In this document: positions 1 through 5,612 of the stretch, in pieces | Numbering within the stretch: position 1 is the first letter of the stretch | Layout: the number at the start of each line of letters is the position of its first letter | Origin: JBLNCE01 sp050260415 | GTDB lineage: Bacteria; Bacillota; UBA4882; JAAYXC01 | DNA length: 6,042 nucleotides | Assembly (NCBI GenBank): GCA_050260415.1 | Contig: JBLNCE010000194.1 | Location: 1-6,042 of the forward strand | Direction of reading: 5' to 3' | Position numbers and translations under genes: made by a program | Notes under the pieces: model-generated | Databases searched by the model: none | The model's input: only the letters and a program-made list of their open reading frames with translations | Told to the model about the DNA's origin: nothing

Positions 1-877
1 GCCCCAGCGGACGCAGGCGCGCGCTGAGCTCCGCGATGAATTGCGTGTAGAGCGGCCGGTCTTCGGGGTACATATTCTCGAAGTCCACCATGGCGCCGGC
101 AAAGCCGCCCTCCTGGAGGACCTGGAGATAACGCTCGATCGTGCTCGCCCTGATTGCGGGATCGACCAAGGTCGCCCGCGCCAGATCGGATGAGAAATTG
201 CCGCCGGTGAAATTTGTCAATACCGCCAGGGGGGCGATATTCAGTTCCCGTGCGACCTGGACGACCGGCCCGTAGTTTGGTACGGCGATGCCGCCCCGGC
301 CGTCAACCGGGAAATCGAAGACCGAGATGTAGGTCAAGAGACGGGCGATCGGCGTCAAGATCCGGCGGGCAAAAGAAAGACTGGTTGGGAAGATGAACCC
401 GTTGGTGGTGAGGGGTCTCTTTTCCACGCCGCGTAAGGGAATGACGATCGGCTGGCCGGGGAAGATCAGGTTCGGATTGCCGATCGTGTTGACACGTAGC
501 ACGAGCTCGAGCGAAACACCGAAGCTCTGCGCGATCCCAAAGAGCGTCTCGCCGGGGGCGACGGGGTGGATCAGTGCCTCCCATCCCGGAATGAGCAGGA
601 CCTGTCCGGGAAGGATTAGATTCGGATCGGCAATGTTGTTGGCCGCTACCAATGAGGCGATGGACACGCCGAAAACGCCGGCGATGCCAAAGAGCGTGTC
701 ACCGGGCCGGACGGTGTAACTAAGCTCGGTGGTGGGAACGATCAGCGCCTGGCCCACGACCAGGTTCTCTGGATTGGGCGGCCGATTGGTCGCGACCAGA
801 TCCGAGACGGTCACTCCGTACCGCGCCGCGATCCTGAAGAGCGTATCGCCGGGAGCCACCACGTGAATGAGGAGCAT
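1..877 (-). CDS. LysM x3 - glycoside hydrolase 18 protein (spore cortex/coat type), C-terminus cut by window edge
   Basis: The minus strand is open from ATG at 877-875 to the window edge: 292 codons, no stop, C-terminus missing. Three LysM peptidoglycan-binding repeats occupy about residues 4-48, 53-97 and 102-147, each with the (V/R)xPGDTLFxIA opening and the NPxLixPGQxlxIP ending. A GH18 TIM-barrel domain begins near residue 155. The motif GAMVDFENM at 261-269 matches the end of the GH18 DxxDxDxE signature, with E267 as presumed acid/base. There is no signal peptide; LysM starts at residue 4, as in spore-associated SleL/YaaH-type N-acetylglucosaminidases, which are made in the mother cell and bind the spore surface. 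The start is fixed by an in-frame TAG directly upstream and a purine-rich ribosome site at 896-881. Family assignment is strong; the exact role (cortex-lytic versus coat protein) is inferred, since much of the catalytic domain lies outside the window. Confidence 0.9.
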   Translation of the reverse strand, partial: MLLIHVVAPGDTLFRIAARYGVTVSDLVATNRPPNPENLVVGQALIVPTTELSYTVRPGDTLFGIAGVFGVSIASLVAANNIADPNLILPGQVLLIPGWEALIHPVAPGETLFGIAQSFGVSLELVLRVNTIGNPNLIFPGQPIVIPLRGVEKRPLTTNGFIFPTSLSFARRILTPIARLLTYISVFDFPVDGRGGIAVPNYGPVVQVARELNIAPLAVLTNFTGGNFSSDLARATLVDPAIRASTIERYLQVLQEGGFAGAMVDFENMYPEDRPLYTQFIAELSARLRPLG

Positions 878-1010
878 CTACTCCACCTCTACCTCCAGTC
901 GGTCTAAACAGCCTCGGGATAAGAACGGGTTGCCCGGCCGCGTCGACAAGGCCGCCATCGCCCGGTGTGCTTGCTCGCCCGCGGGTGCCATGGAGGGGCG
1001 CGGGACTCTT

Positions 1011-1019
1011 TACCGTATG
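1011..1019 (-). promoter_or_regulatory. Candidate sporulation (sigma-E/sigma-K-like) -10 element for the LysM/GH18 gene
   Basis: Read on the minus strand this is CATACGGTA, a full match to the sigma-K -10 consensus CATANNNTA and 6 of 8 to the sigma-E -10 CATACAAT. An AC dinucleotide, the minimal sigma-K -35, lies 15 bases upstream, one base short of the usual spacing. The site would give a leader of roughly 125 bases before the ATG at 877. A mother-cell promoter would suit a signal-less LysM/GH18 spore protein. The motif is short and could occur by chance. The overlapping plus-strand TATGAT (1016-1021) could equally be a -10 for the kinase gene, but it has no convincing -35. Confidence 0.25.
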
Positions 1020-1114
1020 ATATGTACCCGGGGTGTTCCGGTGTCCATTGAGATCCGCATTACGGCGGCGATATTCTGCGAGCGCCAGGCGCATTATCAG
1101 GAAGGGGTCTTGCG

Positions 1115-2047
1115 ATGCTGCTGACCATCACCCTCAACCCCGCCATGGACCGGGTCTACTTCGTCGATGATTTCGCGGTGGATGGCGTCTTTCGCGCCCG
1201 CCAGGTAACGGCCACCGCGGGCGGAAAAGGCCTTAACGTGGCCAGGGTGGCGCATCTCCTGGGCGAACCGGTGCTGGCGGCCGGCTTCATCGGCGGTCGC
1301 GTGGGGCAATTCATCGCGGAGCAGGTCCGCGAGCAAGGCATTACCGGACGCTTCACCGAGATTGAGGGGGAGTCCCGCCTCTGTCTCGCGGTGGCGGACC
1401 AAAAGCGGGGGACATCCACCGAGATCCTGGAGGCGGGTCCGGTATTGACCGCGGCGGAAGTCGAACGCTTCCTGGCGGATTACGACCGGATGCTGGACGA
1501 GTGCCAGGTGGTCGCGGCCTCGGGCAGCCTCCCGCAGGGCCTGCCGGCTGATTTCTACCGGACGCTCATCGAGATGGCCCGGGCCAAGGGGAGGGAGTTT
1601 ATCCTCGACACGAGCGGTGAAGCCTTGCGGCACGGCCTGGCGGCGCTACCATACATGATCAAGCCGAACCAGGATGAACTGGCCAAACTCCTGGGCACCC
1701 GGCCGGACCGCGCGGGACAGGTGGACGCCTTGCGCAACCTGCAAAAGACGGGGATCCAGGTGCCCTGCCTGACACTGGGCAAGGACGGATGCCTGGCCGC
1801 CTTGGCGGACGGGGTCTATCATTACCAGGCGCCGCCCGTGGAAGTGGTCAACGCGGTCGGATCCGGCGATTCTTTCGTGGCCGGGTGCGCGGTGGCCTTG
1901 CGGAGAGGGGCCGAACCCAAGGAAGCCATCATGCTTGGCATGGCCTGCGGGACGGCCAACACCCAGTTTGTACGGGCCGGGATGATCGAGTCCGCGCTGG
2001 TGCAAGAATACCTGGCCGCCGTGAAGTGTGAACGGGTAGTGATATAG
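1115..2047 (+). CDS. 1-phosphofructokinase-family sugar kinase (PfkB fold)
   Basis: This 310-residue cytosolic kinase is full length for the FruK/LacC branch of the ribokinase (PfkB) superfamily. Hallmarks in order: TLNPAMDR (6-13) for sugar binding; AGGKGLNVAR (35-44), PfkB signature 1; SGSLPQGLP (136-144); LDTSGEAL (164-171); KPNQDEL (183-189); and NAVGSGDSFVAG (246-257), PfkB signature 2, with D252 as catalytic base and the glycines as anion hole. The expected reaction is ATP-dependent phosphorylation of fructose-1-phosphate, or of fructose-6- or tagatose-6-phosphate, feeding glycolysis. The start is supported by AGGAAGGGG at 1099-1107, 7 bases from the ATG. No PTS permease, DeoR-type regulator or aldolase gene is adjacent, so the usual fructose-operon context is absent and the exact substrate cannot be set from sequence. 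It is divergent from the LysM/GH18 gene. Confidence 0.92.
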   Translation: MLLTITLNPAMDRVYFVDDFAVDGVFRARQVTATAGGKGLNVARVAHLLGEPVLAAGFIGGRVGQFIAEQVREQGITGRFTEIEGESRLCLAVADQKRGTSTEILEAGPVLTAAEVERFLADYDRMLDECQVVAASGSLPQGLPADFYRTLIEMARAKGREFILDTSGEALRHGLAALPYMIKPNQDELAKLLGTRPDRAGQVDALRNLQKTGIQVPCLTLGKDGCLAALADGVYHYQAPPVEVVNAVGSGDSFVAGCAVALRRGAEPKEAIMLGMACGTANTQFVRAGMIESALVQEYLAAVKCERVVI

Positions 2048-2051
2048 AAAA

Positions 2052-2290
2052 TCAAGCTTTCCCCCAGGCGATAAGGCCTCCGGCAAGATTGTAAACGGTC
2101 ACAAGGCCCAATTCCAGCATGATATCCATCACGGCGCGCTGCGTCTGCCGCTGCGGCGGTAATCGTGGTCGATCCCCGCGTGGCGTTGAATCCCCACCTC
2201 CCTTGATTCAGATTCGCGATGCACGCCGGATTGCCCCTCTTTGGATCTCGCGCGGGCGTCGCATCCAGGCAGGAATAGGGTGAATCATAA
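2052..2290 (-). pseudogene. Degenerate rhodanese-domain (sulfurtransferase) remnant
   Basis: The minus strand between the kinase and the rhomboid gene carries rhodanese-like pieces in different frames. Frame one (about 2268-2206) reads LDATPARDPKRGNPACIANL, which lines up with the family pattern LDVRTPxEyxxGHIPGAiNi. At 2161-2135 a second frame reads YRRSGRRSA, matching the active-site loop YCRSGRRSA, but the codon for the nucleophilic Cys is CGC (Arg) at 2158-2156 instead of TGC. Two bases later the frame shifts again, and 2132-2052 reads VMDIMLELGLVTVYNLAGG then LIAWGKA and a TGA stop, a textbook rhodanese C-terminus (nVYNLxGGilAW). The distance from the LD motif to the active-site loop is about ten codons shorter than usual, suggesting a deletion. 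No intact start or single frame exists, so this is a non-functional relic. The N-terminal limit is approximate. The C-terminal match is the strongest part; the N-terminal one is weaker. Confidence 0.68.
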
Positions 2291-2347
2291 CGAAGATCAA
2301 GATGGATTCCAGGAATGTCCAATCGTGCCACAGGTGAGACGAGCGGG

Positions 2348-2352
2348 GGTGG
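2348..2352 (+). promoter_or_regulatory. Ribosome binding site favouring the rhomboid start at 2360
   Basis: GGTGG, within a longer G-rich run (2345-2352), lies 7 bases before ATG 2360. The upstream in-frame ATG at 2315 has only AGGA directly abutting it, which is too close to serve. This supports the shorter protein, which begins MLICPEC, right at the zinc ribbon. Confidence 0.5.
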
Positions 2353-2359
2353 CGGGTGC

Positions 2360-3649
2360 ATGTTGATCTGCCCGGAATGCCTGGGGGAACTGGTTGATAC
2401 CGCGACGGACCATGGCTATGTCTGGATCTGCGCCAAATGCAGGGCTCAATGCCTGAACCAGGCAGTCCTCGTCAAGATGAAAAGCGAAGAGTTCGCCCGG
2501 CGCCTGTCGGCGCAAGCGCGTGAAATCGGAGCGCCCCGGCGGCGCCCGTGCCCGATGTGCAGCAATTACATGACGGAGGTAAACGGGGCCGAAGGCGGGG
2601 AGCCGGTCCCGCTGGATTTTTGCGCGGTTTGCGGCACCACCTGGATCAGCGCGCGGGCCAGTGAGAAGCTTTTACCGTCGCCGGCTCCAGCCGCGGCAAC
2701 GCCCACGTCGACCACAACGCCGCCGCCTATGAATCCCTCGTACGCCGCCATGACACCCATAAATCCTCCATCTGTCGCGCTCCCGTCCGTCGGCGCCGCC
2801 GAGACGGCGGCCACGGCCATGCCGGCCGCACCGGCGGCGCCAGATCTGTCAAGCAGGATACCGGCTCTGACCCAGGAGCAACAGGATAGGATCGCGGCTT
2901 TTTACGCCCAGTCGGCGACCAACCAGTTCAACAGCAAGTACGCGGAAAAACGCCGGTTCGCACCGGAGAGCGCGTGGCAGCGCATCGCCGGCTACCTCGG
3001 GATGCCAGTCAAGTGTGATACACAACTCTCGCGGCCCCCCGCCACCACTTGGGCGCTGACGTTCTTTATCGCCGTCGTCAGCCTCGTGGCGATCTTCGCG
3101 ACGGACATGAGGACCACCGTCGGTAACCTGGCCTTTATCCCCGCGCAGCCATTCCGGCATTACGGTTTGACCTTACTGACCTGCGTGCTCTTGCACGGGG
3201 GGCTTTTTCATCTCCTGAGCAATTCTTACTTTCTATTCTTCTTCGGGGATAGCGTGGAGGATCGGATCGGCGGCCTCAGTTTCCTTCTCCTCTTCCTGGG
3301 CTCCGCGGTCACGGGGAATTTCCTGCATACCTTCATGGACCCGAACGCGGAAGTGCCGGTAATCGGCGCCAGCGGCGGTATAGCCGGAGTTCTAGCCTTT
3401 TACGGCCTGTCGTTCCCCCGTGCCAAACTGGCATTCTACATCTTATTTCGCATCTGGATACGGCTGCCCGCGCTGCTCTTTGTCCTGGCCTGGATCGGGA
3501 TGCAGTTTTTCGGCGCCAGGGCACAGGTCGCGGGCTTTGGCGACGTGTCCTACCTGGCCCACCTTGGTGGGGTTGTCATGGGCATCGTCTTCTGGCTCTT
3601 TTGGACGCTGAGCGGCAAGGAAGCGAAGGAGACGGGGTCGGGGGTGTGA
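2360..3649 (+). CDS. Rhomboid intramembrane serine protease with two N-terminal zinc ribbons
   Basis: The protein has 429 residues from ATG 2360 (444 if ATG 2315 is used; numbering here starts at 2360). The N-terminus holds two zinc ribbons: CPEC...CAKC (C4, C7, C24, C27) and a zf-TFIIB-like CPMC...CAVCGTTW (C64, C67, C88, C91). A Pro/Ala/Thr-rich low-complexity linker spans about 106-161. The rhomboid domain starts near 230 and has six or seven membrane segments. It has all catalytic hallmarks: HGGLFHLLSN (279-288, the HxxxxHxxxN oxyanion motif), GASG (336-339, Ser338 nucleophile) and AHLGG (400-404, His401 base). It should cleave transmembrane substrates in the cytoplasmic membrane, with the zinc ribbons predicted on the cytosolic side. 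Substrate is unknown. The gene appears monocistronic, with a terminator about 50 bases downstream. Identification as an active-type rhomboid is firm; the role of the ribbons is not known. Confidence 0.93.
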   Translation: MLICPECLGELVDTATDHGYVWICAKCRAQCLNQAVLVKMKSEEFARRLSAQAREIGAPRRRPCPMCSNYMTEVNGAEGGEPVPLDFCAVCGTTWISARASEKLLPSPAPAAATPTSTTTPPPMNPSYAAMTPINPPSVALPSVGAAETAATAMPAAPAAPDLSSRIPALTQEQQDRIAAFYAQSATNQFNSKYAEKRRFAPESAWQRIAGYLGMPVKCDTQLSRPPATTWALTFFIAVVSLVAIFATDMRTTVGNLAFIPAQPFRHYGLTLLTCVLLHGGLFHLLSNSYFLFFFGDSVEDRIGGLSFLLLFLGSAVTGNFLHTFMDPNAEVPVIGASGGIAGVLAFYGLSFPRAKLAFYILFRIWIRLPALLFVLAWIGMQFFGARAQVAGFGDVSYLAHLGGVVMGIVFWLFWTLSGKEAKETGSGV

Positions 3650-3675
3650 AGATGGTGAAGGGGTGAACGGGTGAA
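3646..3675 (+). repeat. Short GTGAA tandem repeat overlapping the rhomboid stop codon
   Basis: Four GTGAA copies begin at 3646, 3655, 3663 and 3671, spaced 9, 8 and 8 bases apart in a G-rich context. The first contains the rhomboid TGA stop. It looks like a small degenerate tandem array (unit about GGGTGAAS), probably from replication slippage. No function is evident. Confidence 0.55.
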
Positions 3676-3701
3676 GAGGGACGGCTTGATGGGTGTGTTA
3701 C

Positions 3702-3723
3702 GGCCTATAGCGGGCCTTTTTTT
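3702..3723 (+). terminator. Probable Rho-independent terminator after the rhomboid gene
   Basis: GGCC (3702-3705) and GGCC (3713-3716) can form a short GC-only stem with a 7-base loop, followed directly by seven T residues (3717-3723). The U-tract is convincing but the stem is only 4 bp, so efficiency may be modest. It separates the rhomboid transcript from the downstream PII-like/antiporter operon. Confidence 0.55.
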
Positions 3724-3788
3724 AATGGGATGCACGGGAAGGATGGACGCATGGCGCCGACTGTCGTTGCATTGATACCGGGGCGCTG

Positions 3789-3817
3789 TTTACGGCAGCA
3801 AAATCGATGTTTTAAAT
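3789..3817 (+). promoter_or_regulatory. Candidate sigma-A-type promoter for the PII-like/antiporter operon
   Basis: TTTACG (3789-3794, 4 of 6 to TTGACA) and TTAAAT (3812-3817, 4 of 6 to TATAAT) are separated by exactly 17 bases. They lie just after the preceding terminator, in a stretch visibly more AT-rich than the rest of the window. The predicted leader before ATG 3924 is about 100 bases. The match is moderate and was judged by eye only. Confidence 0.35.
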
Positions 3818-3890
3818 ACAGAACGGAAGGATTGGAGCGTCGTAATAAGGAATATAGGGAACTTATGTGGGTTCGAGTCATGAAAACCTT

Positions 3891-3905
3891 GGTAACTCTA
3901 TTACC
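3891..3905 (+). other. Small hairpin just upstream of the PII-like ribosome site
   Basis: GGTAA (3891-3895), loop CTCTA, TTACC (3901-3905) form a perfect 5-bp stem that ends 6 bases before the Shine-Dalgarno sequence at 3912-3918. A weaker competing pairing, GGTT (3870-3873) with AACC (3885-3888), lies directly upstream. This could influence translation initiation, but the stem is short and may be accidental. I could not match the leader to a known riboswitch class. Confidence 0.3.
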
Positions 3906-3911
3906 GCCGCC

Positions 3912-3918
3912 GGGAGGG
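3912..3918 (+). promoter_or_regulatory. Ribosome binding site fixing the PII-like start at 3924
   Basis: GGGAGGG lies 5 bases before ATG 3924. It decides between this ATG and an in-frame upstream GTG at 3867, which would add 19 residues ahead of the first beta strand, where PII-fold proteins normally begin. Confidence 0.75.
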
Positions 3919-3923
3919 ATATC

Positions 3924-4262
3924 ATGCAGGTTCTTTTTTTGGTCCTTGATAAGACTGAACTCCTGACGCCCGTGCTGAAGACGTTCCTCGACTGCGGGGT
4001 CAGGGGCGCCACGGTCCTGCATAGCACCGGTATGGGCCGGGTGCTCGCCGCCGAAGTACCGATCTTTGCCAGTCTGCGCAGTCTGGTCGAGAACGGCAGG
4101 CACCATAACCAGACAATCTTTGCCGTCATTAAGGATGAAGGTAAGATTGAGGGATTGATCGACGCCCTGAGGAAAGTCCTGGGCGATCTGGACAAGCCCG
4201 GGACGGGCATAATCTTTACTTTTCCAATAACGCGGGTCATTGGCCTGGCTGGTGAGGTATGA
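3924..4262 (+). CDS. PII-like signalling protein (P-II family, divergent)
   Basis: This 112-residue protein has the length and pattern of the PII/GlnB fold: beta strand MQVLFLVL (1-8), helix about 10-23, GVRGATV (25-31), then a GMGR stretch (36-39) opening a T-loop-like region to about residue 62, strand TIFAVI (64-69), helix about 74-87, and a B-loop-like DKPGTGIIFTFPI (90-102), comparable to PII GxGKIFvxPv. Canonical PII traits are missing: no Tyr51-type uridylylation site and no standard T-loop sequence. It is therefore probably a PII-like protein that binds a nucleotide or other effector as a trimer, not GlnB itself. No ammonium transporter or glutamine synthetase gene is adjacent. It sits 6 bp before a cation:proton antiporter gene and is almost certainly co-transcribed, so regulation of that transporter is the natural inference. 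Family assignment rests on motif pattern only. Confidence 0.78.
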   Translation: MQVLFLVLDKTELLTPVLKTFLDCGVRGATVLHSTGMGRVLAAEVPIFASLRSLVENGRHHNQTIFAVIKDEGKIEGLIDALRKVLGDLDKPGTGIIFTFPITRVIGLAGEV

Positions 4263-4268
4263 CGGTAA

Positions 4269-5504
4269 ATGAATCTCAATCTGATGAATCTGATTCTCAA
4301 CACAAGCCTGCTTTTGCTACTGGGTATGCTGGCGGGTAAGATCGTCAACAAGGCGAAGTTCCCGGCCGTTACCGGTTATCTGATTATGGGCATCGTCATC
4401 GGTCCGTCGTTCTTAAACTTACTAACGCACCGCATGCTGAATGCGGCGGTCTGGCTGAGTCACGGCGCCCTGGGTTTGATCGCATTCAGTATCGGTTCCG
4501 AGTTTACGGTCCGCACCATCAGGAGGCTCGGCAAGAGCGTCATCTGGATCGCCTTTTTGGAGGCGTTCGGCGCGGCCCTCCTCGTCACGGTGGCGATGCT
4601 CCTGATTTTGCGGCAGCCGTTGGCCAACGCCCTCCTTTACGGCGCCATTGCCTCCGCCACCGCGCCCGCCGCGACGATCATGGTCATCCGGGAGTTCCGC
4701 GCCAAAGGGCCCCTTACCGACACTCTTTTGGCGGTGGTGGCCATCGATGATCCCATCTGTGTGATCAATTTCGCCATCGCTTCCGGTGTGGCCTTGATGC
4801 TTCTCTCCGGGCACGTTACCTCCGTTGCCGGCATGATCCTCCGTCCGTTGCTCGAGATCCTGGCGGCGATCGCCCTCGGGGCCATGTTGGGCGTCGCGAC
4901 CAGCCTGATCGGCGACAGGATCAAGACACAGGCGGAACTCCTGACATTCACTCTGGGGGCGATCCTGCTCGGTACCGGTCTGGCGCTTCAGACGGGGCTC
5001 TCGCCCTTATTGGTCAACATGGCGCTCGGCGCGGCGGTGGGGAACCTGGCTAGGCAGAACGAAGCCATGTTCGAGGCGGTCCGCGCGATGGATACCCCGA
5101 TTTACGTGGCGTTTTTCACCCTTTCCGGCGCGGGACTGCACGTCGGGTTATTGAAATCGATCGGGCTGGTGGGCTTGGTCTATGTGATCGTTAGAGTGGC
5201 GGGCAAGGTTGCGGGCGCCGCCCTCGGCGCGAAGATCTCCGGCGCGCCGCGGGTTGTCCTGAAGTACCTCGGCCTCGGGCTGGTCCCGCAGGCGGGCGTG
5301 GCCCTCGGGTTGAGCCTGCTCGCCAAGCAGATCCTGCCGGATCTCGGCGATATGATCTCAACGACGATCGTGGCCACCACGGTTATCTATGAACTAATCG
5401 GGCCGCTCTGCGCCAAGCTGGCCATCAAGCTGGCCGGCGAAGACGGCGGCATGGACAGGGAATACGGATCGGCGGGTTCCGTCGGCATCAGCGCCGGCGC
5501 GTGA
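4269..5504 (+). CDS. CPA2-type cation:proton antiporter (Na+/H+ exchanger family), no RCK domain
   Basis: This 411-residue membrane protein is almost wholly hydrophobic, with about 11-13 predicted transmembrane segments, the size of the NhaP/KefB-like exchanger core (PF00999). Recognisable signatures are GYLIMGIVIGPSFLNLL (36-52), FSIGSEF (73-79) for the GxEf motif, SATAPAATIMVI (129-140) for the unwound TM4-like segment, AIDDPICVINF (158-168) with the ion-binding D160/D161, and YVIVRVAGK (305-313) with the conserved Arg and Lys. It should exchange K+ or Na+ for H+ across the cytoplasmic membrane. The C-terminus is only a short Gly-rich hydrophilic tail (about 390-411), with no RCK/TrkA-N regulatory domain. 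ATG 4269 follows GAGGT at 4254-4258 within the end of the PII-like gene, implying coupled translation. ATG 4284 is a possible alternative. Ion specificity cannot be told from sequence. Confidence 0.9.
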   Translation: MNLNLMNLILNTSLLLLLGMLAGKIVNKAKFPAVTGYLIMGIVIGPSFLNLLTHRMLNAAVWLSHGALGLIAFSIGSEFTVRTIRRLGKSVIWIAFLEAFGAALLVTVAMLLILRQPLANALLYGAIASATAPAATIMVIREFRAKGPLTDTLLAVVAIDDPICVINFAIASGVALMLLSGHVTSVAGMILRPLLEILAAIALGAMLGVATSLIGDRIKTQAELLTFTLGAILLGTGLALQTGLSPLLVNMALGAAVGNLARQNEAMFEAVRAMDTPIYVAFFTLSGAGLHVGLLKSIGLVGLVYVIVRVAGKVAGAALGAKISGAPRVVLKYLGLGLVPQAGVALGLSLLAKQILPDLGDMISTTIVATTVIYELIGPLCAKLAIKLAGEDGGMDREYGSAGSVGISAGA

Positions 5505-5575
5505 GCACTTCGCTGAAGCGGATAGATAAATTCCATAGGCGGCGGGCAAGGACCGATAAATCGCTGAATCTCTCC

Positions 5576-5597
5576 GCCCAGAAATGAATTCCTGGGC
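5576..5597. repeat. Palindromic hairpin unit with GAATTC core (REP/MITE-like), first part
   Basis: GCCCAG (5576-5581) and CTGGGC (5592-5597) form a perfect 6-bp inverted repeat around AAATGAATTC, which itself contains the palindrome GAATTC. No T-tract follows, so it is a poor terminator. Hairpins with an ATGAATTC-type loop are a recurring style of intergenic repeat in several bacterial phyla, so a dispersed REP/MITE-type element is likely. Multiplicity cannot be tested in this window. Confidence 0.45.
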
Positions 5598-5612
5598 TGG
5601 GATCAAGTGTTT

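Noticed and set aside
393..719. Plus-strand 108-codon open frame opposite the LysM region
   Set aside because: It is the antisense of the LysM repeats; the minus strand has clear LysM motifs and a ribosome site.
720..1124. Open frames on both strands across the divergent spacer 878-1114
   Set aside because: They have Arg/Gly/Pro-rich composition typical of random high-GC frames, no motifs and no ribosome sites. I see no gene in this spacer.
2057..2090. Possible terminator after the kinase (AGGC...GCCT pairing)
   Set aside because: The stem is short and has no T-tract, and the bases are explained as codons of the rhodanese remnant.
1822..2361. A 179-codon minus-strand open frame across the kinase end and the following gap
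   Set aside because: Its part inside the kinase is an antisense shadow, and its part in the gap corresponds to only one of the frames of the decayed rhodanese. No single protein is supported.
3869..3880. GGGTTCGAGTCA resembling a tRNA T-arm
   Set aside because: No acceptor stem, anticodon arm or CCA-proximal pairing could be built around it.
3867..3923. Upstream GTG extension of the PII-like protein
   Set aside because: It adds 19 residues before the first beta strand, whereas ATG 3924 has a strong GGGAGGG ribosome site.
3730..3966. 78-codon plus-strand open frame between the terminator and the PII-like gene
   Set aside because: It overlaps the PII-like gene out of frame and has no good ribosome site at its first ATG and no recognisable motif. 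Only its last 33 codons are kept, as a speculative leader ORF.
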